Position numbers and translations under genes: made by a program | Assembly: GCA_021780315.1 (NCBI GenBank) | Contig: JAJXYY010000023.1 | Coordinates: 1 to 64,000, forward strand | Source: Acidobacteriota bacterium | Lineage (GTDB): Bacteria > Acidobacteriota > Terriglobia > Terriglobales > Acidobacteriaceae | DNA: 64,000 nucleotides | Direction of reading: 5' to 3' | In this document: positions 38,523 through 47,435 of the stretch, in pieces | Layout: every line of letters starts with the position of its first letter | Position numbering within the stretch: position 1 is the first letter of the stretch | The notes under the pieces: model-generated | Database searches by the model: none | What the model was told of the DNA's origin: nothing | What the model saw: only the letters and a program-made list of their open reading frames with translations

Positions 38523-39530
38523 TCAGGACTGCAGGGGAACGGTGACTGGCGCGGTTGCGGCAGGCGAGGTGGGGACGTCCTGGACGTAGTCGTAGAGGGG
38601 GTAGCCGGCTTCTTTCCATCCGTCGAAGCCTCCGCGCAGGGGGCGGACGCGGAAGATACCCAGCTTGTGGAGTTGGAGGGCAACTTTCGCGCTGGTCTCT
38701 TCGCTGGGGCAGGTGCAGTAGAGGATGACGTCGCGGTCGCGAGGGATGATTTCGTGGTGGAGCTTGAGTTCGTTGGGGCCGATACGCATGGCGCCGGGGA
38801 GGACGCGGGGGTCGGGGAGGTAGTCGAGCGGGTGGCGGAGATCGACGATGAAGGGTGGGGTGTTTCCCTGTTCGGTGGCGTGGTCGAGCATGGCTTTGAG
38901 CTCGGCTGGTTCGAGCCGGAGGGAGCGAACCTGGGCGAGGAAGTTACGCTGTTTGACGATGCGGTAGGCGACGAAGCCGAGGACGAGGAGGATAAAGAGG
39001 AGTCCGGCGAAGTGGGAGAGGAGATGAAAGAAGGCGGTGCTTTTCTGAGCGAGATCGCCGAAGAAGCGTCCGGCGAGGAGGTAGGCTTCGGCCCAGACGA
39101 TGGAGCCGGCGAGATCCCAGAGGAGGAAGCGGGAGAAGGACATGCCGGTTTGTCCGGCGATGGGTGCGGCGACGGTGGAGAGGCCGGGGACGAACTTGGA
39201 GAAGAGCAGAGTGACAGGGCCGCGGCGGGAGAAGTAGCCCTCGGTTTTGGAGACGCAGGTGGAGGCCTCGAGCGAGAGTCGGCAGAGGAGGCGGAGGACG
39301 CTGCCACCGTATCTGCGGCCGAGGAAGTACCAGATGCTATCGGCGATGGCGCAGGCGGCGAGGACAGCAAGCATGGATGCGGTGGCACCGATGCGATGCG
39401 TGGCGCTGAGGGTTCCGGCGGTGAGGAGGATGGGGATGCTGGGGATGGGGATGCCAAGCTGCTCGATCAGCACCCAGACGAAGAGGATGACGTAGGCGTA
39501 CTGGACGAAGAAGACAATGGCAATCGGCAT
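38523..39530 (-). CDS. DedA-family membrane protein fused to a rhodanese domain
   Basis: A 335-residue fusion. Residues 1-200 are a DedA/SNARE-associated (VTT) domain with the signatures LGIPIPSIPILLTAG and FSKFVPGLSTVAAPIAGQ. After the last helix a rhodanese domain spans about residues 215-325 (FIVDLRHPLDYLP), with its active-site cysteine in LYCTCPSEETSA. DedA proteins support membrane lipid and proton-gradient homeostasis, while rhodaneses transfer sulfane sulfur. The fusion suggests coupling of sulfur transfer to a transport step at the membrane. Confidence 0.88.
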   Translation of the reverse strand: MPIAIVFFVQYAYVILFVWVLIEQLGIPIPSIPILLTAGTLSATHRIGATASMLAVLAACAIADSIWYFLGRRYGGSVLRLLCRLSLEASTCVSKTEGYFSRRGPVTLLFSKFVPGLSTVAAPIAGQTGMSFSRFLLWDLAGSIVWAEAYLLAGRFFGDLAQKSTAFFHLLSHFAGLLFILLVLGFVAYRIVKQRNFLAQVRSLRLEPAELKAMLDHATEQGNTPPFIVDLRHPLDYLPDPRVLPGAMRIGPNELKLHHEIIPRDRDVILYCTCPSEETSAKVALQLHKLGIFRVRPLRGGFDGWKEAGYPLYDYVQDVPTSPAATAPVTVPLQS

Positions 39531-39733
39531 GGGGAGAACCAGTACTGTAGATGTTAGCGCAGGGGATTTGGTTTCGTAGAGTGGGGATTAAATGCGCGAA
39601 CCAGCCGATGGGCCGGCTGGTTCGGTTGGGCAAGGATGCCATGGTTCTGGTTGCGGATACTGCGGGCCTATCGCGTCGGGATGCAGCGGGCGGGGACTGT
39701 TACTTCCCTGCCCGACTGCGGGAGACGCGGTGG

Positions 39734-41002
39734 TTATTTGACGGCTACCTCGGGGGTTACGGAGAAGCCGGGACGGAGGGCGAGGTCTTTGTCTTCGTCC
39801 TTGAGATCGGTGAAGTCGATGCGAACGGGGATGCGCTGGACGACCTTGACGTAGTTTCCGGTGGCGTTCTCGGGCGGGAAGAGGGAGAGGCGTGAGCCGG
39901 TGGCTCCGCCGATCTGGGTGACACGGCCTTTGAACTTGCGTCCGCCGAGGGCGTCAACCTTGAGGGTGACTTCCTGGCCGGGGCGCATGCTTTCGAGCTG
40001 GGTCTCCTTGAAGTTGGCGGTGACCCAGAGATCGGTAAGGGGGACGATGGTGAGGAGGTCCTGGCCGATGCCGAGGTTGGAGCCTACCTGGACGTTCTTT
40101 TTGTTGACGATACCGGTGGCTGGAGCGGTGATTTTGGTGTAGCTGAGGTTGAGCTGGGCCTGATCGACGCGGGCCTGAGCCTGCTTGACGTTGGCGAGGG
40201 CGGCGTTGGCGGCGGCCTGCTGGGCCTGAACCTGTGCGGGGCCGTTTTTTGCGGCTTCTGCGGCCTGGAAGCGGGACTGGGAGAGTTTTTGCTGGGCCTG
40301 ACGGATGGACTCCTGCGCGGAGAGGACCTGAGCCTCGGCTTCGAGGACAGCGGCCTTGCTGGCGGTGGCCTGAGCTACGGCAGCGTCAAATTGCTGTTTG
40401 GAGATGACGTCCTTCTGGACGAGGGGGGTGTAGCGGTCGACGTCGAGCTGGGCCTTGATGGCGTTGGCCTTGGCCTGATCGACCCGGGCCTGGGCTACCT
40501 CGACTTGTTTGTGGGCCTGGGCAAGGGCAGCACTGGAGCCCTGCACGTCGGAGTTGGAGGTGCTGAGATTGGTGGTGCTGCTGACGGTGGTGATGGGGAC
40601 GTTTACGGTGGCCTGGACGTAGGCGGCCTGGGCCTGTGCGAGGTTGGCCTGGGCTTGCTCGAGCGCGACCTGATAGTCCTTGGGGTCGATCTCGGCGAGG
40701 ACGTCTCCGGCGTTGACCTTCTGGTTGTCGTCTACGTTGACCTTGATGACCTGTCCGGTGACACGGGAGCTAACCTGGTAGAGGTTGCCATCGACCTGGG
40801 CGTCGTCTGTTTCTTCGTAGAAGGTGGAGTGCCAGTAGAAGAGTCCAGCGACGACTGCGAGGAAGAGGACGACGGCGATAACGATGAACTTGCGGCCGGA
40901 CTTCTTCTCCGGCTCATCGGCCTGCTGGTCGGCGGGTGCTGGTGGCTGGGTGGCCGTCTGTGCGGCTTTTTGATTCTGGTTTAGCTCAGCTGATTCGGGC
41001 AC
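39734..41002 (-). CDS. HlyD/EmrA-type membrane fusion protein
   Basis: A 422-residue periplasmic adaptor. It has a cytosolic Pro/Gln-rich tail, one transmembrane helix (FIVIAVVLFLAVVAGLFYW near residue 40), two half lipoyl motifs (YQVSSRVTGQVIKVNVDDNQ and ATGIVNKKNVQVGSNL) flanking a long Ala/Gln-rich coiled coil, and a C-terminal beta barrel. It follows the TolC-like gene by 2 bases, so they form an operon. No inner-membrane pump (MFS, RND or ABC) follows; the next gene downstream is DedA-rhodanese. Confidence 0.9.
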   Translation of the reverse strand: MPESAELNQNQKAAQTATQPPAPADQQADEPEKKSGRKFIVIAVVLFLAVVAGLFYWHSTFYEETDDAQVDGNLYQVSSRVTGQVIKVNVDDNQKVNAGDVLAEIDPKDYQVALEQAQANLAQAQAAYVQATVNVPITTVSSTTNLSTSNSDVQGSSAALAQAHKQVEVAQARVDQAKANAIKAQLDVDRYTPLVQKDVISKQQFDAAVAQATASKAAVLEAEAQVLSAQESIRQAQQKLSQSRFQAAEAAKNGPAQVQAQQAAANAALANVKQAQARVDQAQLNLSYTKITAPATGIVNKKNVQVGSNLGIGQDLLTIVPLTDLWVTANFKETQLESMRPGQEVTLKVDALGGRKFKGRVTQIGGATGSRLSLFPPENATGNYVKVVQRIPVRIDFTDLKDEDKDLALRPGFSVTPEVAVK

Positions 41003-41004
41003 GG

Positions 41005-42537
41005 TTACTTTCCTCCGAGGAAGTCTTTGTAGTTGGTCTGGGCGACGCCGAGGGCACGCGCGAGGGAGAGTTTGGCGACATTGTGCTGGTAGAGGGCGCC
41101 GATGTACTGATCATTGGCCATTTCAGTCTGGGTCTGGGCCTGAGAGACGGGCAAGTTGTCGGAGACTCCGGCGTGGAAGCGCTGCTGGGCTTCGTTGAGG
41201 GCTTCGTTGGCGAGTTCAAGGTTGGAGTGGGTGGCCTCGACGAGTTTGGTGGCGGCCTGAATGTCGAGGAGGCTATCGCGGACGTCGGCGTTGACCTGCT
41301 GGAGCTGGTCGGACAGGCGGGCCTGAGCCTGAGCGAACTGGGACTGGGCGACGGCCTCCTGACCGCGGGTTTTGGCGATCTGGAGGAGCGGGACTTTGAC
41401 CTCACCGGTGGCGGAGTAGGTGCTGTGGGAGTGGCCGGCGGTGGTGCCCTGGTCGCCGAAGTCTCCGCTGAAGCTGGCGACGGGAAGCTGGGAGGCGAAG
41501 GCGGATTTTTTCTCGGACTGGGCGGCCTTGAGCTGTTCGGCGGCGGCCTGGAGGTCTTTCCTATTCTTGATGGCCTGGGCGACGGCGGTGTCGGGGTCGA
41601 GTTGGGCGAACTGGCTGAAGGGGGCCTGATCACTGAGGCGGAAGGCCTGATCGAGCGGGAGGCCGATGGTGCGGGCGAGGGCGAGTTTATCTTTTTCGAA
41701 CTGATTTTTGGTAGAGATGAGGTTTTGCTGCTCGTTCTGGTAGTCGACCTTAGCGCGGAGTACGTCGAGGCGAGGGCTGGTGCCTGCGTCGTGGGCGGCG
41801 GTGGCCTGATCAAGGGAGATTTTGGAGGTAGCGAGTTCCGCCTGAACGGCATCGATGCGGGCGGCATCGGCTACGGCGAGCAGGTAGGCGTTGCCGACGG
41901 TCAGGACGACGAGGTCGCGGGCGTCCTGCGCGGTGAGACGGGCGCTGGCGAAGTTGTGCTTGGCCGCGAGGTAGTTCTGGAGGGCGGAGACGTTGATGAG
42001 GTTCTGGGTGAGGTAGGCGCGGAAGTCGACGACCTGAAAGGGTCCGATGATTGGCTTGATGCCGGGGAATTTGAGGCCGAAGGCGGCGAGGTTGATCTGC
42101 TGGACCTGGATGCTGGCGTTGGCGGTGGCGGTGGGAAGCAGGGCCTGAAGCTGTTCGAGGCGCTGACCGTTGGCGTTTTGCTGGGCGGTGGTCTGGAGGA
42201 AGAGGCCGAGGTTCTGGCGGAGGCCGCGCTGGATGGCATCGTCGAGGGAGAGATCAAGGACTGTTCCGGTGGCCTTGCCGTCGATGATGCTGCCTTTGAA
42301 GGTGTCAGAGGTGGCCTGGGCTCCGTTCTGTCCGGAGGCGGTGTAGAGCTGCTGCTGCCCACCGGCGATGGTGGAGCTGTCTGCTGGAGTACTGGGGCCG
42401 GTGGCGGGCCGTGTGACGGGAGTGGCGGTCTGGACGGTATTGGCGGATTGAGCGGGAGAGGTTGCGACGCAGAGGAGGGTGGCCGCCAACAGGGCGAGGC
42501 CGCCGAACGCTGGACGCATGATTTCACTTTGGCTCAT
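41005..42537 (-). CDS. TolC family outer-membrane efflux protein
   Basis: About 510 residues from the ATG at 42537 (ATG 42519 also possible). A signal peptide (FGGLALLAATLLCVATSPAQS) is followed by a variable Thr/Gln-rich stretch. Two OEP repeats of TolC-type coiled coils then follow (LSLDDAIQRGLRQNLGLFL near residue 90; ALARTIGLPLDQAFRL in mid-protein; ending KLSLARALGVAQTNYKDFL). It would form the trimeric outer-membrane channel for the HlyD-type adaptor encoded 2 bases downstream. Confidence 0.9.
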   Translation of the reverse strand: MSQSEIMRPAFGGLALLAATLLCVATSPAQSANTVQTATPVTRPATGPSTPADSSTIAGGQQQLYTASGQNGAQATSDTFKGSIIDGKATGTVLDLSLDDAIQRGLRQNLGLFLQTTAQQNANGQRLEQLQALLPTATANASIQVQQINLAAFGLKFPGIKPIIGPFQVVDFRAYLTQNLINVSALQNYLAAKHNFASARLTAQDARDLVVLTVGNAYLLAVADAARIDAVQAELATSKISLDQATAAHDAGTSPRLDVLRAKVDYQNEQQNLISTKNQFEKDKLALARTIGLPLDQAFRLSDQAPFSQFAQLDPDTAVAQAIKNRKDLQAAAEQLKAAQSEKKSAFASQLPVASFSGDFGDQGTTAGHSHSTYSATGEVKVPLLQIAKTRGQEAVAQSQFAQAQARLSDQLQQVNADVRDSLLDIQAATKLVEATHSNLELANEALNEAQQRFHAGVSDNLPVSQAQTQTEMANDQYIGALYQHNVAKLSLARALGVAQTNYKDFLGGK

Positions 42538-42787
42538 ACGATTGATGGTAAATGCCCCTTGGGTTAATGTGTGGCTGGGTTGACCCTGCGCGACGGGGGC
42601 AGAGCGGAACTCATGTCTTGTTACATTTCGATGCGGCAGGAGGCGAGGAGTCTTCAAAAAAAATGCAGCTAACGCGTTTCCGGTGAGCGTTTGGGGAAGA
42701 GATCGGCGGTGGAGAAGGGGTAGTGGGGGTGAGTGTGAGGGGCTGGGTGCGCAGGAGGAGCGAGTCCGGATAGACTCTGGGAACGAG

Positions 42788-42803
42788 AATTAAACGTTTT
42801 AAC
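42788..42803. promoter_or_regulatory. LacI-type operator-like palindrome at the xylB start
   Basis: AATTAAACGTTTTAAC is a near-palindrome with the AAACGTTT centre typical of LacI/GalR-family operators. It ends at the Shine-Dalgarno sequence of xylB, so a repressor bound here would block transcription. A related site lies upstream of araD at 47374. Confidence 0.45.
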
Positions 42804-42814
42804 GGAGCGATGCG

Positions 42815-44278
42815 ATGTTTTTGGGGATTGATGTAGGGACGGGTGGGACGCGGGCGGTGCTGGTGGATCGTGCGGGGCGAGTGGTGGGATCGTGCGCGGC
42901 GGAGCATGCGGGTATCCGTTCGGAGCGGATTGGCTGGGCGGAGCAGTATCCGGAGGACTGGTGGCGGGCGGCGCAGCAGGCCGTGCAAGGGGTGCTGGCG
43001 GGTGGTGCAGGCCAGGTGGAGGCGGTGGGGCTGACGGGGCAGATGCATGGGTGCGTGATGCTGGATGCGGATGGGCGGGTGCTTCGTCCAGCGCTGATCT
43101 GGTGCGACCAGCGGACGCAGCCACAGTGCGACTGGCTGACGGAGACGATTGGGTTCGAGCGGTTGATCGAGTTGACGTGCAATCCGGCGCTTCCGAACTT
43201 TACGCTGACGAAGCTGCTGTGGGTGCGGGAACATGAGCCGGAGGTGTTTGGGAAGATTGCGCATGTGCTGTGTCCGAAGGACTATGTGCGGTACCGGATG
43301 ACGGGCGAGTTTGCGATGGACATGCAGGAGGCGAGCGGGACGCTGCTGCTGGATGTGACGCATCGGCAGTGGTCGGCGGAGGTGGCGGAGGCGGCGGGGA
43401 TACCGATGGGTTGGTTGCCGCGGTTGTTTGAGGGGCCGGAGATATGTGCTCGGATCGATGAAGCGGGAGCGAAGGCGACGGGGTTGACGGTGGGGACGCC
43501 GGTGGCTGCCGGTGCGGGCGATCAGGGGGCGGGAGCGGTGGGGATGGGGATCCTGGCGCCGGGGAGTGTCTCGGCGACGATCGGGACCAGCGGGGTGGTG
43601 TTTGCGGCTACGGACAAGCCTACGAAGGATCGACTGGGGCGGCTGCATACGTTTTGCCATGCTGCGCCAGGGGTGTGGCATGTGATGGGGGTGACGAATG
43701 GAGCGGGGCTGAGCCTGCGGTGGCTGCGGGATACTTTTGCAGGGGGCGCGGGGTATGAGGAGTTGACGGCGGAGGCGGCTCGAGTGGCGGCGGGGAGCGA
43801 TGGGATGCTGTGGGCGCCTTACTTGTTTGGGGAACGGACGCCGCATCTGGATGCTTCGGCGCGGGCTGCGTTTGTCGGGATTACGGCTTCGCATGGGCGG
43901 GGGCATTTTGTGAGGGCGGTGATGGAGGGGGTGGCGTACTCGCTGAAGGACACGTTGACTCTGTTTGGGGAGTTGGGGATTCCGGTGGAGTCGATTCGTC
44001 TGGGTGGAGGTGGGGCGCGCGGGGCGCTGTGGCGACAGATACAGGCGGATGTATATGGGCAATCGGTGGAGTTGCTGGAGGCGGAAGAGGGTGGGGCGTT
44101 TGGCGCGGCGCTACTGGCTGGTACGGGGGTGGGTGCCTGGCCCAGTGTGGAGGCAGCGTGTGCGGCCACGGTGAGGGTGGCCGAGGTGATTGCGGTGAAC
44201 GATGCGGCAGCGATGGAAGCAGGGTATGGTGTTTATCGACGGATTTATCCCGCGTTGAAGATGATTCAGGGCGGGTGA
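42815..44278 (+). CDS. xylB: Xylulokinase
   Basis: A 487-residue FGGY-family sugar kinase. The ATP-binding start is MFLGIDVGTGGTRAVLVD, the substrate loop is GLTGQMHGCVMLD, the catalytic base region is AAGAGDQGAGAVG, and the phosphate contact is TIGTSGVVFAA. It phosphorylates D-xylulose to xylulose 5-phosphate in the pentose pathway. GGAG lies 7 bases upstream of the ATG, directly after an operator-like palindrome. It leads the plus-strand run xylB - dehydrogenase - GH43. Confidence 0.93.
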   Translation: MFLGIDVGTGGTRAVLVDRAGRVVGSCAAEHAGIRSERIGWAEQYPEDWWRAAQQAVQGVLAGGAGQVEAVGLTGQMHGCVMLDADGRVLRPALIWCDQRTQPQCDWLTETIGFERLIELTCNPALPNFTLTKLLWVREHEPEVFGKIAHVLCPKDYVRYRMTGEFAMDMQEASGTLLLDVTHRQWSAEVAEAAGIPMGWLPRLFEGPEICARIDEAGAKATGLTVGTPVAAGAGDQGAGAVGMGILAPGSVSATIGTSGVVFAATDKPTKDRLGRLHTFCHAAPGVWHVMGVTNGAGLSLRWLRDTFAGGAGYEELTAEAARVAAGSDGMLWAPYLFGERTPHLDASARAAFVGITASHGRGHFVRAVMEGVAYSLKDTLTLFGELGIPVESIRLGGGGARGALWRQIQADVYGQSVELLEAEEGGAFGAALLAGTGVGAWPSVEAACAATVRVAEVIAVNDAAAMEAGYGVYRRIYPALKMIQGG

Positions 44279-44362
44279 AGACAGCGAATGGGGCCTGAGC
44301 GAGACGCAGGTCCTGCACTCGGGTAAGAATGACAATTTTGTTGGACGAAATGGGAGGTTGTG

Positions 44363-45451
44363 ATGCGAACTGAGATTGGTGTGGCGGTGGTGGGGTTTGG
44401 ATTGGGTGGGCGGGTTTTCCATGCGCCGTTTGTGAGTGCGGTTCCAGGATTGAAGCTGGAAGCGATCGTGCAGCGCAAGGGGGATGAGGCTGGGAAGGCT
44501 TATCCGGAGGCTCGGATACTGCGGTCGGTGGGTGAGGCGCTGGAGGATGCGGCGGTGCAGCTGGTGGTGGTGAGTACGCCGAATGAGACGCATTTTCCGC
44601 TGGCGAAGCAGGCGCTGGAGGCGGGCAAGCATGTAGTGATCGACAAGCCGTTTGCGGCGTCGAGCGCAGAGGCTCGGGAGCTGGTGGAGTTGGCTCGGCG
44701 CAAGGGGCTGAAGGTGGTTCCGTTCCACAATCGGCGGTGGGATGGGGATTTTCAGACGGTGCGGCGGGTGTTGCGGGATGGTTCGGTGGGACGGCTGGTA
44801 ACGTTTGAGTCGCACTTTGACCGGTTTCGTCCGACGCCGAGGGAGAACACGTGGAAGGAAGCGGGCGACGATGCGAACGGAATGCTCTTCGATCTGGGGC
44901 CGCACCTGGTGGATCAGTGTCTGGCCTTGTTTGGGGTTCCGGAGACGATTACGGCGAGCGTGCGGAAGGACCGTGACGAGACGGCGATTGAAGATGCGTT
45001 CGACATCACGCTCGGGTATCGGCTGCATGGACGGACGCTGCTGGCGCACTGCCGGACGAGCTACCTGGCGTGCGATGCAGCGCCGCGGTTTCTGCTGCAT
45101 GGGACCAAAGGCAGCTTCAAGAAGTATGGTCTGGACCCGCAGGAGCCAGCGCTGGTGCATGGGGCGAAGGTGCCGGAGATGGGTTCGGGCGACGGCTGGC
45201 TGGAGGAAGAGAAGGCGGCGTGGGGAGTGTTGACGGTGGCGCCGAATGTTGCCGATCCGGGGACGCTGGTGAAGCATGAGGTGAAGACGGAGCGAGGGGA
45301 TTACCGCGGGTTCTATGCGAATGTGCGGGACGCGATCAACGGGGATGCGGAGCAGGCGGTGACGGCGGAGGATGGCTGGCGGGTGGTGCGGTTGCTGGAG
45401 ATGGCGCGGGAGAGTTCGCGGGAGGGCAGGACGTTGCCGGTGGAGTTTTAG
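44363..45451 (+). CDS. Gfo/Idh/MocA family NAD(P)-dependent oxidoreductase
   Basis: A 362-residue sugar dehydrogenase-type protein. The Rossmann motif is VAVVGFGLGGRVFHAPF, the EKP-like segment is HVVIDKPFAAS, and the C-terminal catalytic region includes LFDLGPHLVDQCLALFG with the family His. The start is the ATG at 44363 after GGGAGG; a GTG lies just before it. It lies 84 bases after xylB and directly abuts the GH43 gene, so it probably acts on a pentose or oligosaccharide derivative. The substrate cannot be told. Confidence 0.88.
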   Translation: MRTEIGVAVVGFGLGGRVFHAPFVSAVPGLKLEAIVQRKGDEAGKAYPEARILRSVGEALEDAAVQLVVVSTPNETHFPLAKQALEAGKHVVIDKPFAASSAEARELVELARRKGLKVVPFHNRRWDGDFQTVRRVLRDGSVGRLVTFESHFDRFRPTPRENTWKEAGDDANGMLFDLGPHLVDQCLALFGVPETITASVRKDRDETAIEDAFDITLGYRLHGRTLLAHCRTSYLACDAAPRFLLHGTKGSFKKYGLDPQEPALVHGAKVPEMGSGDGWLEEEKAAWGVLTVAPNVADPGTLVKHEVKTERGDYRGFYANVRDAINGDAEQAVTAEDGWRVVRLLEMARESSREGRTLPVEF

Positions 45452-46516
45452 GTGGGGCGGGCGGTTTGGTGGGGGCTGCTGGTTGGGTTGGTGACTGCGT
45501 TTGCGGGGCAGGGTCTGGCGCAGTCTGCGTTGGCTGGGGCTGCGATGGTGCTGCCAGAGATGCCGCTGCATGATCCGTTCATCCTGGCTTATGCGCCGAC
45601 GAAGACTTACTACCTTTACACGTCAAATGTTGCTGCACTGACGCAGGTGAAGCGTACGGGGACGATGGTGTATGCGAGCAAGGATCTGAAGCACTGGAGT
45701 GCCCCGAAGGTGGTGTTTGCGGTGCCGGAGGGGTTCTGGGCGAAGAGCGGCGGGTGGGCTCCGGAGGTGCATGAATACAAGGGGAAGTTTTATCTGCTGA
45801 CGACGCTGCACAACGAGAAGAAGGAGCTTCCGCAGCCGCGTCCACTGGGGCATGCGACGTACATGCGCGGGACGATGATTGCGGTGAGCGGTTCGCCGGA
45901 GGGACCGTTTGTTCCGGTGAAGAGCGATGGGCCAGTGCCGCCTGCGGAGTTCATGACGCTGGATGGAACACTGTATGTGGACCCGGCGGGCAAGCCGTGG
46001 ATGGTGTATGCGCATGAGTGGTTGCAGGTGACGGATGGAACGATCGAGGCGGTTCCGCTGAAGGATGATCTTTCGGGCGCGAGTGGGCAGCCGGTGTCAC
46101 TGTTCAAGGCTTCGGATGCACCTTGGATTGATGCGCAGGCGGTGCCGACGACGAAGGGGAGCGTCTATGTGACGGACGGGCCGGAGTTGTATCGGACGAA
46201 GGATGGGCATCTGCTGATGCTGTGGTCGAGCTATGAGCATTTGAACGACGAGGACGGGCAGAGTCACTATGTGCAGACAGTGGCGCGGTCCGTGTCTGGC
46301 GAGTTGAATGGGCCGTGGGTGCAGTTGGCGCCGCTGGTGAGGCAGGACAGCGGGCACGGGATGCTGTTTCGGACGTTCGATGGGCAGTTGATGATGGTGT
46401 TGCACCGGCCTTTCAAGCGGGCGCGGGGGAAGCTGTACCAGATGCGGGATGTGGGGGATCATCTGGAGGTGGAGCGGGAGCGGGTGGATCTGGATGGGGA
46501 TGTTGGGCCGGCTTGA
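45452..46516 (+). CDS. Secreted glycoside hydrolase family 43-like (arabinanase/xylosidase)
   Basis: A 354-residue five-bladed beta-propeller hydrolase with a signal peptide (start GRAVWWGLLVGLVTAFAGQ). GH43-type acidic residues are visible: Asp in LHDPFILAY, Asp in TLDGTLYVDPAG, and Glu in YAHEW; APEVHEYKGKFYLL is also typical. It would release arabinose or xylose from plant arabinans/xylans in the periplasm or outside, feeding XylB and AraD. The start is a GTG immediately after the stop of the dehydrogenase gene. Confidence 0.82.
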   Translation: MGRAVWWGLLVGLVTAFAGQGLAQSALAGAAMVLPEMPLHDPFILAYAPTKTYYLYTSNVAALTQVKRTGTMVYASKDLKHWSAPKVVFAVPEGFWAKSGGWAPEVHEYKGKFYLLTTLHNEKKELPQPRPLGHATYMRGTMIAVSGSPEGPFVPVKSDGPVPPAEFMTLDGTLYVDPAGKPWMVYAHEWLQVTDGTIEAVPLKDDLSGASGQPVSLFKASDAPWIDAQAVPTTKGSVYVTDGPELYRTKDGHLLMLWSSYEHLNDEDGQSHYVQTVARSVSGELNGPWVQLAPLVRQDSGHGMLFRTFDGQLMMVLHRPFKRARGKLYQMRDVGDHLEVERERVDLDGDVGPA

Positions 46517-46639
46517 GGGGTTGATGGCTTAAGTTCTCAGCAGAGCGTTAGTGGCTAGTTGGAGGAAAGCGTTCGTGCCTTGCACGATGCCCACCTTAGC
46601 GACGATGAGACTGTCGCGAAGATGGGGCACCGTTGGTTG

Positions 46640-47341
46640 CTAACAGGATTGGCCGTAGGTGGCTTTGGGGCCGTGTTTGCGGAAGTAGTGGCGGTCGAGG
46701 AGGGATTGGGGGACGCCGGGGTGGTTGGGGACCAGGGTGAGGGTCTTGTAGGCCATTTTGGCTACAGCTTCGAGGACTACGGCGTTGTGGGCAGCGTCGT
46801 GGGCGTCTTTGCCCCAGCAGAAGGGGGCGTGGCCGGCGACGAGGACGGCAGGGACGGCGAGGGGGTCGATGGCGTGTTGCTGGAAGTGGCGGACGATGGC
46901 GAGGCCGGTCTCGTGGACGTAGCGTCCGTTGATGGCTTCGGGGGTGAGTTCGGGGGTACAGGGGACGGGGCCGTAGAAGTAGTCGGCGTGGGTGGTGCCG
47001 AGGGCGGGGATGGGGATGCCGGCCTGGGCGAAGCTGGTGGCGTACTCGGAGTGGGTGTGGACGACGGCGCCGATGGTGAGGAACTCACGATAGAGGAGGG
47101 TGTGGGTGTCGAGGTCGGAGGAGGGTTTGAGGGTGCCGTCGACGATGTTGCCGAGGAGGTCGGTGACGACCATGTGCTCGGGGCGGAGGTCGTCGTAGTC
47201 GACGCCGGAGGGCTTGATTACGATGAGTCCCTGCTCGCGGTCGATGCCGGAGGCGTTGCCGAAGGTGTAGAGGACGAGGCCGCGGCGGACGAGTTCGAGG
47301 TTGGCTTCGAGGACTTGGGTACGGAGATCTTTGAGGAGCAT
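46640..47341 (-). CDS. araD: L-ribulose-5-phosphate 4-epimerase
   Basis: A 233-residue class II aldolase-family epimerase. FGNASGIDREQGLIVIKPSG and SEYATSFAQAGIPIPALGTTHADYF are diagnostic, with the zinc histidines in VHTHSEYA and the later His. It converts L-ribulose 5-phosphate to D-xylulose 5-phosphate, the step that links arabinose use to the pentose pathway. The start was moved from 47368 to ATG 47341. It faces the xylB run convergently and has a LacI-type operator palindrome upstream. AraA and AraB are not in the window. Confidence 0.93.
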   Translation of the reverse strand: MLLKDLRTQVLEANLELVRRGLVLYTFGNASGIDREQGLIVIKPSGVDYDDLRPEHMVVTDLLGNIVDGTLKPSSDLDTHTLLYREFLTIGAVVHTHSEYATSFAQAGIPIPALGTTHADYFYGPVPCTPELTPEAINGRYVHETGLAIVRHFQQHAIDPLAVPAVLVAGHAPFCWGKDAHDAAHNAVVLEAVAKMAYKTLTLVPNHPGVPQSLLDRHYFRKHGPKATYGQSC

Positions 47342-47373
47342 GGGTGGCCTCTGAGTGAGTTGGGACAAGGATA

Positions 47374-47390
47374 CCGGAAACGTTTACCGG
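47374..47390. promoter_or_regulatory. LacI-type operator palindrome upstream of araD
   Basis: CCGGAAACGTTTACCGG is an almost perfect palindrome around the central CG and fits the LacI/GalR-family consensus GGTAAACGTTTACC. It is 33 bases upstream of the araD start and 46 bases before argJ on the other strand. It shares the AAACGTTT core with the xylB site. Confidence 0.6.
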
Positions 47391-47435
47391 AGGCCAGATC
47401 GAGTTGGGCTGCGTTGACTTGATAAAGTGGAAGCA

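Noticed and set aside
40936..42567. A 543-codon open frame antisense to the HlyD/TolC pair
   Set aside because: Gly/Leu/Glu-rich shadow; the minus-strand genes have signal peptides and domain motifs.
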